Assembly: GCF_014596745.1 (NCBI RefSeq)
Contig: NZ_JABTCF010000011.1
Location: 1 to 64,000, forward strand
Reading direction: 5' to 3'
Length of the DNA stretch: 64,000 nt
Origin: Maribacter aquimaris
GTDB lineage: Bacteria > Bacteroidota > Bacteroidia > Flavobacteriales > Flavobacteriaceae
Part shown: positions 34,907 through 44,443 of the stretch, in pieces
Layout of the letters: every line of letters starts with the position of its first letter
Position numbering within the stretch: the stretch's first letter is position 1
Translations under genes and position numbers: made by a program
The notes under the pieces: model-generated
Databases searched by the model: none
Told to the model about the DNA's origin: nothing
Seen by the model: the letters and a program-made list of their open reading frames with translations, nothing else

Positions 34907-37192
34907 ATGAAACCATTTTCAAAAATTACCTCGCTCTTACTCATTCTTCTTGCAGTTTACTGGAGTTTTAAAGCGGCAATGCCTTCCTATACGGAGGACA
35001 TCAATACCACAAAAAATGCTTTTTCAACGGACAGGGCCCTGACCCATGTGAAAAACATTTCCAAAAAGCCACATGGTGTTGGATTCCCGGCGCATACCGA
35101 AGTTCGAAATTACATCGTATCCGAATTACAATCCCTGGGCTTGGAAACCTCCCTCCAAGAAGGTTATACCGCCGGCGATTGGGGCAACTTGAGCAAAGCG
35201 ACCAATATTCTTGCCCGGATAAAAGGATCGGAAGATGGTAAGGCCCTATTGTTGCTTTCCCATTACGACAGTAGTCCGCATTCCTCATTGGGGGCAAGTG
35301 ATGCCGGCAGTGGGGTTGCCACGATCCTAGAAGGCGTGCGCGCTTTTCTAGCGGAAGGGAAACAACCTAAAAACGACATCATCATCCTGATTACCGATGC
35401 TGAGGAATTGGGACTTAACGGTGCGGATTTGTTCGTCAACAAACACCCTTGGGCAAAAGACCTAGGCCTGGTCTTGAATTTTGAGGCCCGGGGAAGTGGT
35501 GGGCCGAGTTATATGTTGGTGGAAACAAATCGAGGCAATGGCAAACTTATCCAGGAATTTATTGCAGCAAATCCCAAGTATCCCGTAGCGAATTCCTTGG
35601 TGTACAGTATTTATAAAATGCTTCCCAACGACACCGATCTGACCGTTTTTAGGGAAGATGGGGATATAGAAGGTTTTAATTTTGCCTTTATCGATGACCA
35701 TTTCGACTACCATACCGTACGTGATAATTATAATCGTTTGGACCGGAATACGTTGGCCCACCAAGGCAGTTATTTAATGCCCTTGTTATCCTATTTTGCC
35801 AACTCCGATCTGGAGCACCTGAAAAGCCTAAATGATTTTGTCTACTTTAACGTACCCTTCTTTAAGCTAGTCTCCTATCCTTTCGAATGGATATGGCCCA
35901 TGTTCGCTTTGGCCGTCCTCTTTTTCGGGATTCTTTTGATCATCGGTTTTCGAAAAAAAACAATCCAAATAAACCAACTACTAAAAGGGTTCTTACCCAT
36001 GTTACTTGCTTTGGTTATAAATGGGGTTGTCGGTTTTTATGGCTGGAGTTTCCTCAAATGGCTGTACCCTGGATATACCGATATATTGCACGGCTTCACC
36101 TATAACGGCCATACCTATATTGCCTCCTTTGTTCTATTTGCCATAGCCACCTGTTTTTGGTCATACCATAAATTCAAATCGATTGAAACGCCAAATCTCT
36201 TGGTAGCTCCGATATTCCTTTGGACACTGATATGTGGCTTGGTTGCGGCCTATTTACCAGGAGCCAGCTTTTTCATTATTCCCTTATATGCGCTTATGGT
36301 TTCATTTATGGTGGTCATCAACCAAAAAAAACCAAGTGCTTATTTGATATTGATCCTGGCATTGCCTGCCCTTTGGATCTATCCCCCTTTCATTAAAATG
36401 TTCCCTATTGGTTTGGGGTTGAAAATGATGGTAGCCACTACCCTATTGACTTCTTTGACTTTTTATTTACTTCTTCCCCTTTTTGGATTTTATAAGGGTA
36501 AGAACCGATTGGCCCTAATTGGATTTTTACTTTTTATCGGATTTATGGTTTCTGCCCATTTCAATTCGGATTTTACCAAGGAAAATGCAAAACCGACCAG
36601 TTTGCTATATGTTCTGGATGCCGATAACAACACAGCACAATGGGCGACCTATGAAAACGTGGTTTCCGCTTGGACGTCACAATATATAGGTAAAACCAAG
36701 GAGGTTCCCGGCAAACTACAGGAAAAGACCATAAGTAGTAAGTACTCTACCGGTTTCACCCATATGGTCGATGCCCCCTTAAAGGAAATCACCCCACCTA
36801 AAATCGATATCACCCTTGATACAATTATTGGAAACGACCGAATGATAACGATTTGTATAACCCCCCAACGCGATGTCAACCGTCTGGAAGTGTTCACCAA
36901 TGCCGTTGAAATCAAAAAAGCCATTGTCAACTCCATTCCTTTGTCGGAATTTTATTTGGCCCAAAGGAAGCAAGGCCGATTAGTTACTCATTATATCAGC
37001 AATAACGATTATACCGAGCTTCAACTTACCCTGCCCAAAGAGGCTAAACCCGAACTCACTATTTATGAAGCCTCCAACGATTTGTTGACCAATGCACAAT
37101 TCACCATTCCCGAAAGACCCGAAAACAATATACCCATGCCTTTTGTATTGAATGATGCCATACTGATAACCAAAACCATCCCTTTTGAATAA
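34907..37192 (+). CDS. membrane-bound M28 family peptidase
   Basis: A 761-residue protein with an N-terminal membrane anchor and an M28 zinc peptidase domain to about residue 310. It carries SHYDSSPHS, GASDAGSG, DAEELGLNGA, NFEARGSGG and DDHFDYHTVRDN, the two-zinc ligand set. About eight membrane helices follow (residues 320-550), then a C-terminal beta-rich periplasmic domain. This matches the bacterial relatives of the eukaryotic ERMP1/Fxna peptidase. The substrate is unknown. The next gene overlaps its end by 8 bp. Confidence 0.9.
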   Translation: MKPFSKITSLLLILLAVYWSFKAAMPSYTEDINTTKNAFSTDRALTHVKNISKKPHGVGFPAHTEVRNYIVSELQSLGLETSLQEGYTAGDWGNLSKATNILARIKGSEDGKALLLLSHYDSSPHSSLGASDAGSGVATILEGVRAFLAEGKQPKNDIIILITDAEELGLNGADLFVNKHPWAKDLGLVLNFEARGSGGPSYMLVETNRGNGKLIQEFIAANPKYPVANSLVYSIYKMLPNDTDLTVFREDGDIEGFNFAFIDDHFDYHTVRDNYNRLDRNTLAHQGSYLMPLLSYFANSDLEHLKSLNDFVYFNVPFFKLVSYPFEWIWPMFALAVLFFGILLIIGFRKKTIQINQLLKGFLPMLLALVINGVVGFYGWSFLKWLYPGYTDILHGFTYNGHTYIASFVLFAIATCFWSYHKFKSIETPNLLVAPIFLWTLICGLVAAYLPGASFFIIPLYALMVSFMVVINQKKPSAYLILILALPALWIYPPFIKMFPIGLGLKMMVATTLLTSLTFYLLLPLFGFYKGKNRLALIGFLLFIGFMVSAHFNSDFTKENAKPTSLLYVLDADNNTAQWATYENVVSAWTSQYIGKTKEVPGKLQEKTISSKYSTGFTHMVDAPLKEITPPKIDITLDTIIGNDRMITICITPQRDVNRLEVFTNAVEIKKAIVNSIPLSEFYLAQRKQGRLVTHYISNNDYTELQLTLPKEAKPELTIYEASNDLLTNAQFTIPERPENNIPMPFVLNDAILITKTIPFE

Positions 37193-37994
37193 GAACATCG
37201 CGATTATGGGTTGTGGTTGGCTAGGGTTTTCCTTGGCCAAATCCCTTATACACCAGGGTTTTACAATCTTTGGCACCACGACCTCCGAGGACAAAATACC
37301 AATGCTTCAAACTGTTGGTATTACACCCTATAAAATTTCAATATCGGAGAAAGGACTTAACGGTCCCATAACAACGCTATTGGAAGATGCGGAAACCCTT
37401 ATCATCAATATCCCGCCGAAACTACGTGGTTCCAATCCTGAGAATTACATCAAGAAAATGGAACACCTATGCGGGGCCTTAAAAAAGTCCAAGGTTAAGA
37501 AGGTCGTGTTTGTAAGCAGCACCTCGGTCTATGGTAATGATCAAGGCGTGGTCACCGATGACATCCTTCCCAAGCCAACCACCGCATCGGGAAAACAATT
37601 GTTGGCATCGGAAAAACTGTTTTTGGCCCTTCCTAATATAGAAACGACCATTATCCGATTTGGGGGATTGATCGGGAAGGACAGACATCCTATTACCATG
37701 CTATCGGGCAAAAAGGGGTTACGTAATGGGAACCATCCCGTAAATTTAATCCACTTGGAGGATTGCATAGGTATCATCGAGTCGATTTTAAAAAAGCAAT
37801 GGTGGGGTGAAATTTTCAATGCAGCCTTCCCTTTACATCCTACTAAAAAAGATTATTATCAACGCATGGCCAATCAAAAAGGATTGATTTACCCGGAATA
37901 TGACGAAAATTCAAGTTTGTCAGGTAAGATTGTCGACTCCAGTAGGTTAATACATGTTAAAAAGTATGTTTTCAAGACCTCAATTCTTCCTTAA
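37185..37994 (+). CDS. NAD(P)-dependent epimerase/SDR
   Basis: A 269-residue protein starting at TTG 37185, inside the last codons of the M28 gene. No upstream ATG exists, and starting at the internal ATG 37206 would remove the first beta strand (NIAIMG). The nucleotide-binding motif GCGWLG is at residues 9-14, VFVSSTSVYG near 110 gives the catalytic Ser/Tyr region, and the protein resembles the YeeZ-type extended SDRs. Substrate unknown. The overlap suggests translational coupling to the peptidase. Confidence 0.8.
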   Translation: MNKNIAIMGCGWLGFSLAKSLIHQGFTIFGTTTSEDKIPMLQTVGITPYKISISEKGLNGPITTLLEDAETLIINIPPKLRGSNPENYIKKMEHLCGALKKSKVKKVVFVSSTSVYGNDQGVVTDDILPKPTTASGKQLLASEKLFLALPNIETTIIRFGGLIGKDRHPITMLSGKKGLRNGNHPVNLIHLEDCIGIIESILKKQWWGEIFNAAFPLHPTKKDYYQRMANQKGLIYPEYDENSSLSGKIVDSSRLIHVKKYVFKTSILP

Positions 37995-38115
37995 TTCACC
38001 ACATAAATTTTGATTTTCACAACAAATATGCCCAGTTTGTGTTAATTAAACCACTGTTCTTAAAGGTCTTATCGATGAAATGCGTAATTTTAAGTATACA
38101 AAAAAATCGATTGAC

Positions 38116-38490
38116 ATGGAAAATTCAGCATTACGATTTAGAATTAAAAAGGAGATTGAAAAATTAATTTCCGAAAGTTGCGCAAATCCCCAATCAACCG
38201 AAAAATTTAAAACCTTACATGTTGCTATCTTAAAGAAGTATTACAATGCAACGGATGTATCTATTGATTATCACAGAAAAAGGGTAGCCATGGATATCGT
38301 AATGGACGACAAAAACTACGACCCGACCAAGGTCAATATGTACCTTCCTTTATTACACGCCAATCTTTTATTTAAAAACCTAAAGGATTTTTTAAAGTCG
38401 TGCATTGAACTGGATACCAAAAATTTGGGATTTTATGCCGGACTCATACGTAGGTTCGCCAAAAAAGAAGTGAAATTAACCATTGCATGA
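38116..38490 (+). CDS. conserved hypothetical protein
   Basis: A 124-residue protein from ATG 38116 (MENSALRFRIKKEIEKLI); ATG 38080 in frame would add 12 residues. Predominantly helical and basic, without a signal or membrane segment. No family recognised with confidence. It is followed by a clear terminator and has no close neighbour on the same strand, so it is probably a single-gene transcript. Confidence 0.6.
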   Translation: MENSALRFRIKKEIEKLISESCANPQSTEKFKTLHVAILKKYYNATDVSIDYHRKRVAMDIVMDDKNYDPTKVNMYLPLLHANLLFKNLKDFLKSCIELDTKNLGFYAGLIRRFAKKEVKLTIA

Positions 38491-38514
38491 TATTTTTAGG
38501 ATACAAAAAAAATC

Positions 38515-38537
38515 AGCGCCGTCTTGGCGCTTTTTTT
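38515..38537 (+). terminator. rho-independent terminator
   Basis: AGCGCC (38515-38520) and GGCGCT (38526-38531) pair around GTCTT, followed by seven T in all. It ends the transcript of the hypothetical gene at 38116-38490. Confidence 0.8.
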
Positions 38538-38622
38538 ATGTTTATTTAATACTTTCGTTAACAGCATAATAAATATAATTTTAATAGCTTAGCGCACGAA
38601 AAATCAAGAAAACAAGAGATAT

Positions 38623-39321
38623 ATGAAAAAGGTTGTCTTCGTGGTCCTATTTGCCTCCAGCTTTATGGTAAATGCACAATCAAACGCCGAATTATTAAAA
38701 CATTACGAAGCCTTTTATAAGGAAATGAGAATGCAGGCCGATGTGAACGGTATGACCAATGCCTTAACACATTTGAATATACTTGCCCCTTCCAAAGCAC
38801 GAAAAGACACGCTTGCCTACATCTATGCGAACAACAATCAGCATATGCAGGCATTGAACACCATAGGAATAGAAAAAAACGAATCGGATTCGGATTTGGC
38901 CGTACAGGTGAAGGCTATTTCATTGAAAGCGATCAACCAGCCCAAAAGGGCCTTGGAACAATTAGAGATCCTGAACAAACGTACCCCTAATGTCTATTTG
39001 GCCTATGAATTGGCCGATTTAAAAATACAGACCGGAGATAATCTTGGGGCCATTACCAATATTGATTATGGGATTGCCAATGCCAAGGACGATATGAAAT
39101 ATGCTTTTTATGAAAGACAGCAACCCTACGAAGCATCATTAAAGGCGGCATTTATGCATTTAAAGGCCCTTACCATCTACAATCAGGACAAAACCAAGAT
39201 CGATGAGGCAATCGCCATGATCGATAAGGCTTTGACCATAGACCCTAACTTTAATCTAGCCAGTTTAAGCAAGCAGGCCTTGGAATCCAGAAAAGCAGAA
39301 CCTGCCGAGGATAAAAAATAA
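38623..39321 (+). CDS. secreted TPR-like protein
   Basis: A 232-residue protein with a signal peptide (MKKVVFVVLFASSFMVNAQS). The rest is helical with TPR-like alternation, most clearly PKRALEQLEILNKRTPNVYLAYELADLKIQTGDNLGA and EAIAMIDKALTIDPNFNLA. It is probably a periplasmic scaffold. It stands alone between two terminating regions; function unknown. Confidence 0.7.
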   Translation: MKKVVFVVLFASSFMVNAQSNAELLKHYEAFYKEMRMQADVNGMTNALTHLNILAPSKARKDTLAYIYANNNQHMQALNTIGIEKNESDSDLAVQVKAISLKAINQPKRALEQLEILNKRTPNVYLAYELADLKIQTGDNLGAITNIDYGIANAKDDMKYAFYERQQPYEASLKAAFMHLKALTIYNQDKTKIDEAIAMIDKALTIDPNFNLASLSKQALESRKAEPAEDKK

Positions 39322-39412
39322 TCTTCAATCGGTTCGCCGAACATTAAGATACAGGAAGTCTCGTTTTTTTAACAAGATGCGGCAAGGTTTTCGTTAACGG
39401 GGCATACCATAG

Positions 39413-39910
39413 CTATTCCTGATCCAAAATCAGTTTGGCATCCAAGGTATGGTTCACAATGGCATTGAACTGCTCTCTCATGATATTATAGGATTCGATC
39501 ATTTCATGTACTGAGGTCTCGGGATCCAAAAAATAAACCAAATCACCCTTGACCTTTAGCAAATAGGTCTTAAAAACCTTTTGTCGGCTTTTTATCTGTG
39601 GGGAATCAAATTCTTTGGGATAGGTTGAATCTTCCAGTAATTTTTGCTCATTGATAAGATCCTCTATCGTAAGGCTTAAATCTTCCTTATTCGCCGCGTT
39701 GTAAATAGCATCAAAACCAACATCCATGGCCATGTATTCGGGCCATTGCTTTAAGATAGCCTCAGCCTTGGGATCCACAGCAAGCTTTTTAGGCCATTTA
39801 TCGGTAACAATTTCATATCGTGAGGCATCTTCCCCACCCGTTTCATCTTTCTTTTCCTTACAAGAAACGGATACCAAAAACACGACTAGGACAACTAAGA
39901 ATTTATGCAT
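39413..39910 (-). CDS. hypothetical lipoprotein
   Basis: A 165-residue protein with a lipoprotein signal ending VSVSCKEK (start ATG 39910, MHKFLVVLVV). The mature part is helical and acidic with no recognised domain. Its 5' end lies 63 bp from the divergent threonine dehydrogenase gene, so the two promoters share this short region. Function unknown. Confidence 0.65.
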   Translation of the reverse strand: MHKFLVVLVVFLVSVSCKEKKDETGGEDASRYEIVTDKWPKKLAVDPKAEAILKQWPEYMAMDVGFDAIYNAANKEDLSLTIEDLINEQKLLEDSTYPKEFDSPQIKSRQKVFKTYLLKVKGDLVYFLDPETSVHEMIESYNIMREQFNAIVNHTLDAKLILDQE

Positions 39911-39973
39911 AAAGCGAATGTACAAATTTTAATAAAAGCTATATTTACCAAGTATTCATTTAACGTCATTTTA

Positions 39974-40915
39974 ATGCAGAAATCTATTTTAATCTTGGGT
40001 GCCTGTGGGCAAATCGGAACGGAACTTACGTATGCCTTACGTGAAAAACATGGCAATGAGGTTGTTATTGCGAGTGATATTCGCGAGGGAAAAGAAGAAC
40101 TGATGAACTCAGGCCCCTTTGAGCTTTTAGACGCCACGGATTACAATGCTTTGGAAGAAGTGGTGGCCTATTACGAAATCAGTGAAGTGTACCTAATGGC
40201 AGCCATGTTAAGTGCCACCGCCGAAAAGTTTCCCATGCGTGCCTGGAACCTGAACATGAACTCACTCTTCAATGTGTTAAACCTCGCCAAGGAAAAAAAG
40301 ATAGATAAGATTTTCTGGCCTTCGAGCATCGCTGTCTTTGGTCCCAATACCCCCGCGGACCTGACACCACAAAATACCATTATGGAACCATCGACGGTTT
40401 ATGGCATTAGCAAACAATCCGGTGAGCGCTGGTGTAACTATTACCACCAAAAATTCGGGGTCGATGTCCGTAGCATACGTTATCCTGGACTTATCAGTTA
40501 CAAGACCATGCCCGGTGGGGGAACCACGGATTATGCGGTAGAAATTTACCATAAGGCCTTATCGGAGGGCGCCTATACCTGTTTTTTGAAAAAGGATACC
40601 CGGTTACCCATGATGTTTATGGACGATGCCATACGGGCCACCCTTTTATTAATGCGAAGCAAACCGGAAAACATTAAGATACGATCCTCGTACAATCTGG
40701 CCGCCATAAGTTTTACCCCCGAGGAAATCGCAAATAGCATAAAGGTCTGGATACCTGATTTCAAAATAAGTTATAAGCCCGATTTTAGACAGGAAATTGC
40801 CGATTCTTGGCCTAGTAGTATTGATGACTCCCATGCCCAAACGGATTGGGGATGGCAATCGAAATTCGATTTGGAAAAAATGACCAAGGAGATGCTGTCG
40901 AATTTAAAGGCGTGA
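39974..40915 (+). CDS. L-threonine 3-dehydrogenase, short-chain type
   Basis: A 313-residue extended SDR. The NAD motif GACGQIG is at residues 8-14 (ILILGACGQIGTEL), the catalytic triad region has WPSSIAVFG near residue 115, and YGISK near 142 gives the Tyr/Lys pair. Length, MPGGGTTDYAVEIYH and RLPMMFMDDAIRAT are those of the GalE-like threonine dehydrogenase described from Flavobacterium frigidimaris. It oxidises threonine to 2-amino-3-oxobutyrate. No 2-amino-3-ketobutyrate CoA ligase gene lies nearby. ATG 39974 is preferred to the longer frame. Confidence 0.85.
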   Translation: MQKSILILGACGQIGTELTYALREKHGNEVVIASDIREGKEELMNSGPFELLDATDYNALEEVVAYYEISEVYLMAAMLSATAEKFPMRAWNLNMNSLFNVLNLAKEKKIDKIFWPSSIAVFGPNTPADLTPQNTIMEPSTVYGISKQSGERWCNYYHQKFGVDVRSIRYPGLISYKTMPGGGTTDYAVEIYHKALSEGAYTCFLKKDTRLPMMFMDDAIRATLLLMRSKPENIKIRSSYNLAAISFTPEEIANSIKVWIPDFKISYKPDFRQEIADSWPSSIDDSHAQTDWGWQSKFDLEKMTKEMLSNLKA

Positions 40916-40962
40916 GCAACTCCTTAGAAAGGGACCCTTTTTAGAGGGTCCACAACCTTTTC

Positions 40963-42339
40963 TTAAGAACTGAACTTGAGCTTTCGCTCTATCGCCAAGA
41001 TCATTTCATTGGCAATATCCTTTCCGGTGGCATTCTCAATACCTTCTAAACCTGGAGAGGAATTCACCTCCAATAATAGTGGTCCTTTGTTCGATCGGAT
41101 AATATCGACCCCAGCTACGGCCAAATTCAATACCTTGGCGGCCTTTAGGGCCAATTTCTTCTCTTCTGCCGTAATCTTAATGATCGATGCCTTGCCCCCT
41201 TGGTGGATATTGGCCCTAAACTCCCCTTTCTCCGCCTGTCTTTGCATAGAGGCGACTACTTTGCCATTAACCACGAAACAACGGATATCCTGCCCATTGG
41301 CTTCCTTAATGAACTCCTGGACCAGAATGTTCGTATTCACGCTCTTAAACGCATTGATTACACTCTCCGCAGCTTTATTGGTCTCTGCCAAAACAACGCC
41401 CTTGCCTTGGGTACTCTCCAACAATTTTATAATGAGGGGCGCTCCATTGACCATTTTTATAAGATCTTTGGTATCCATGGGTGATTTTGCAAATCCCGTT
41501 ATCGGTATATGGATATCGTTTTTTGAAAACAACTGGGAGGCAAAAAGTTTATCCCTGGACTGGGATATGGCCTCTGCCGTATTCTGACAATACACGCCCA
41601 AATTATCAAATTGACGAATCAATGCACAACCATAAAAAGTAACTGCGGGTTTGATTCTTGGGATAACCGCATCGAACTCATTGAGGATGTTCCCTCCACG
41701 ATATCTGATTTCAGGTGAATGCGCATCCAACTTCATATAGGCCAATTCAACATTGAGAAACACGATTTCATGTCCTCTGGCCTCAGCGGCCTCGATAATA
41801 CGTTTATTGCTATAAAGCTGTGGATTACTGGCCAAAAGGGCTATTTTCAATCCCGTCTTTTGTTTAAAGAACGGCTTGTATTTTAGTTCAATTTCATCAG
41901 TGGTGAAATGCTGTATTTTATAGCTTTCCGCAGGATTCACCATATACCTGTCCATTAAAGCCTCCCTACCCAAGAGCATACGGTACTCCATGGTATCCCT
42001 ATTGGCAAGGGTCAATTCTATTTCAAATGTATCATCGCCCAAAGTTACGGGGGTCTTTACCACTAAGCGTTCCTCAGAGATTCCTGTGGAACTTTTGATC
42101 ATTCGCCTGTCGACCAACCGGGCCTCACAATTTAGGGTTATACTCCTATTCTCCTGCAAAGGGTTCACTTCAAACTTCACCCATTCCTGAACCCCTTTGT
42201 TGATTACCTTGATATTGGTGGCCTGAATGGAAGAGGTCTTTGCCCCAGAATCTACCCTTGCCTTAATGGCAGGAATACCCAACGGATCGAAAAAACACCA
42301 TTCCTCACTGCCAATGATACGCAACTTATTAAGCGTCAT
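40963..42339 (-). CDS. rimK: RimK-type glutamate ligase fused to zinc-protease-like domain
   Basis: A 458-residue fusion. Residues 1-140 match the RimB / ATP-dependent zinc protease family: [10 protein letters not shown] near residue 31 is the aspartic-protease-like motif, and [16 protein letters not shown] is near 113. Residues 165-450 are an ATP-grasp ligase of the RimK type, with [21 protein letters not shown] and [14 protein letters not shown]. In bacteria RimK adds glutamate to the C terminus of ribosomal protein S6, and the protease partner can reverse this. Here ligase and putative protease are on one chain. Whether the target is S6 is inference. Confidence 0.85.
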   Translation of the reverse strand: MTLNKLRIIGSEEWCFFDPLGIPAIKARVDSGAKTSSIQATNIKVINKGVQEWVKFEVNPLQENRSITLNCEARLVDRRMIKSSTGISEERLVVKTPVTLGDDTFEIELTLANRDTMEYRMLLGREALMDRYMVNPAESYKIQHFTTDEIELKYKPFFKQKTGLKIALLASNPQLYSNKRIIEAAEARGHEIVFLNVELAYMKLDAHSPEIRYRGGNILNEFDAVIPRIKPAVTFYGCALIRQFDNLGVYCQNTAEAISQSRDKLFASQLFSKNDIHIPITGFAKSPMDTKDLIKMVNGAPLIIKLLESTQGKGVVLAETNKAAESVINAFKSVNTNILVQEFIKEANGQDIRCFVVNGKVVASMQRQAEKGEFRANIHQGGKASIIKITAEEKKLALKAAKVLNLAVAGVDIIRSNKGPLLLEVNSSPGLEGIENATGKDIANEMILAIERKLKFSS

Positions 42340-42465
42340 ACTTTTATATTTTTTTATATATTCTTACGTAAATTATGGCCCGTACGGCCTAGTGTTCAGT
42401 GTATCCAAATCATAAGAAACACACCATGACCGCCTTTATAACCCATCCTGTACATTGAACAGGGT

Positions 42466-43992
42466 TTACTTTTTCCTTAATTCATAAAGGTCGGTTCTTC
42501 TATCCTTTAGATTATGCACCGCCCCGAATTGGTTAAGTTCCCTAAGTAGATCAATGTCCACGTCAGCGATAAGGATCATCTCGGTATTTGGGGTGGCTTC
42601 CGCCTTGATACCATTGGTAGGGAATGAAAAATCACAGGGTGTAAAAACCATCGATTGTGCAAATTGGATATCCATGTTCTGTACATTGGGTAAATTACCA
42701 ACACTACCGGCTATCGCTACATAACATTCATTTTCTATGGCTCTTGCCTGCGCACAATTGCGCACCCTTGAATACCCATTTTGGGTATCGGTCAAAAATG
42801 GAACGAACAGTATATTCATGCCTTCATCGGCCAAAATACGGCCCAATTCAGGAAACTCAACATCGTAACATATTAGGATGCCTATTTTACCGCAATCGGT
42901 ATCAAATGCCTTTATTTGATTGCCTCCCTGCATTCCCCATACCTTAGCCTCATCGGGGGTAACATGGATCTTCTCATAACGCTCCACACTACCATCCCTT
43001 CTACACAAATACCCCACATTCAATAAACGGCCATCTACGATTTCGGGCATACTACCGGAAATGATATTGATGTTATATGAAATCGAAAACTCAGAGAATT
43101 TTTGGACAATGGCTGTTGTATGCCCCGCCAGTTCGCGAATAGCGTCAGGGGTGGACAGATGGTTGTGATCGGCCATCAGGGGGGCATTGAAAAATTCGGG
43201 CATCATCGCAAAATCAGAACGATAACCCGAAACGGCATCCACGAAATACTCTGCCTGTTGCAATAAGGCTTCCAAATCTTTATAAGGCCTCATTTGCCAT
43301 TGGATAAGCCCCAATCGTATAATGGTCTTCTTGGTGGCGGCTTTTTTAGAGGGTTTGTGATAATAAATATTATCCCACTCCATCAAAATGGCGAAATCGT
43401 TGGACGCCTCATCGCCTTCCAAATATCCTTTCATCACTTTGGCTGGATGAAAATCATTGCTGATCTGAAAATTGAGTACAGGGTCTTGGATTTCCTTCAA
43501 CCGAACTTTTGCGATATACTCCTTAGGGGTAAGTTCTTCCGAATATTTATGGAAATTGGGCATCCGACCCCCAAAAACAATACTTTTTAGGTTCAGTTTT
43601 TCACAGAGTTCCTTACGGTAATCATATAATCTGCGGCCTAACCTGAGTCCACGAAATTCGGGTTTGATAAAAACATCTATTCCATATAACACATCCCCTT
43701 CATTGGTATGTGTATTGAAGGAATAGTTGCCTGTAATGTCCTCATAGGTATGATCGTCCTCATACAGTTCATAATCGACTATGATCGATAAGGCACAACC
43801 AGCCAATTGGCCATTGATCTTAATGACGACCTGCCCTTCGGGAAACTTGTCTACCAATAACTTAATTTGCTCCTCTTTCCAATACGAACCAGGCATATTG
43901 GTATAGGAAGAAAGCATTGCTTCCTTGAGTTCCTTGTAGTCTTCAAGGTCTAGGAACTTTAATTCAATATTTTCAATCTCTTCTATTTTCAT
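42466..43992 (-). CDS. GNAT acetyltransferase-carbon-nitrogen hydrolase fusion
   Basis: A 508-residue two-domain protein. The N-terminal 200 residues are a GNAT acetyltransferase with the acetyl-CoA motif FIKPEFRGLRLGRRLYDYR. The C-terminal 280 residues are a nitrilase-superfamily hydrolase with the Glu-Lys-Cys triad: Glu in MMPEFFNAPL, Lys in RYEKIHVT, Cys in ILICYDVEFPE. This fusion is widespread in Bacteroidota and Proteobacteria, and its substrate is not established. It is 128 bp downstream of the polyamine genes on the same strand; an amide linked to polyamine metabolism is possible but unproven. Confidence 0.85.
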   Translation of the reverse strand: MKIEEIENIELKFLDLEDYKELKEAMLSSYTNMPGSYWKEEQIKLLVDKFPEGQVVIKINGQLAGCALSIIVDYELYEDDHTYEDITGNYSFNTHTNEGDVLYGIDVFIKPEFRGLRLGRRLYDYRKELCEKLNLKSIVFGGRMPNFHKYSEELTPKEYIAKVRLKEIQDPVLNFQISNDFHPAKVMKGYLEGDEASNDFAILMEWDNIYYHKPSKKAATKKTIIRLGLIQWQMRPYKDLEALLQQAEYFVDAVSGYRSDFAMMPEFFNAPLMADHNHLSTPDAIRELAGHTTAIVQKFSEFSISYNINIISGSMPEIVDGRLLNVGYLCRRDGSVERYEKIHVTPDEAKVWGMQGGNQIKAFDTDCGKIGILICYDVEFPELGRILADEGMNILFVPFLTDTQNGYSRVRNCAQARAIENECYVAIAGSVGNLPNVQNMDIQFAQSMVFTPCDFSFPTNGIKAEATPNTEMILIADVDIDLLRELNQFGAVHNLKDRRTDLYELRKK

Positions 43993-44120
43993 TCTTGAAT
44001 ATGTGATAAGGTTAGCCTCATGTCCTTTATCGGGACACCGGCTTAATATCGTAAGGGAAGTCCCCTTTAAAAAGGGATTGGCTTGCGAAAATTTGAATGG
44101 GTTACCTAGGGTTATTCGTA

Positions 44121-44441
44121 TTAATCGTCATCGTCATGTCCATCCTCTGACAAATCGGGATCGGGAACGGCTTCTGGATCATCGTCATCATAATCCTCAT
44201 AGTCATCCTCATCATAATTCTCCATGGTATATTCCAATTTTGCACTGATCTTGACCAAATATTTGGTGTCCTCAGTCAAAACCTCCACAGCTTCTACCCT
44301 TTCGCCACTGGCATTTCTAAATGAAATGATATTACGATCGTCATAACCATCAGGATACCTTTCGACCAAAAGTTTGAGAACCTCCGGTGTCAGTTTTCTG
44401 AAATCGACTATTACTCTTTTTAAATGTGCGTGCTTGTCCAT
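44121..44441 (-). CDS. small protein with highly acidic tail
   Basis: A 106-residue protein. The first 75 residues form a compact-looking domain (HAHLKRVIVDFRKLTPEVLKLLVERYPDGY...). The last 35 are almost entirely Asp/Glu with a few Tyr and Pro. It starts 2 bp after the deoxyhypusine-synthase-like stop codon, so the two are translated together. The tail could bind polyamines or basic proteins; this is speculation from charge. No known family recognised. Confidence 0.7.
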   Translation of the reverse strand: MDKHAHLKRVIVDFRKLTPEVLKLLVERYPDGYDDRNIISFRNASGERVEAVEVLTEDTKYLVKISAKLEYTMENYDEDDYEDYDDDDPEAVPDPDLSEDGHDDDD

Positions 44442-44443
44442 AA

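Noticed and set aside
40932-40951. GGACCCT/AGGGTCC hairpin between convergent genes as a terminator
   Set aside because: The T run is in the loop and not after the stem, so termination is doubtful.
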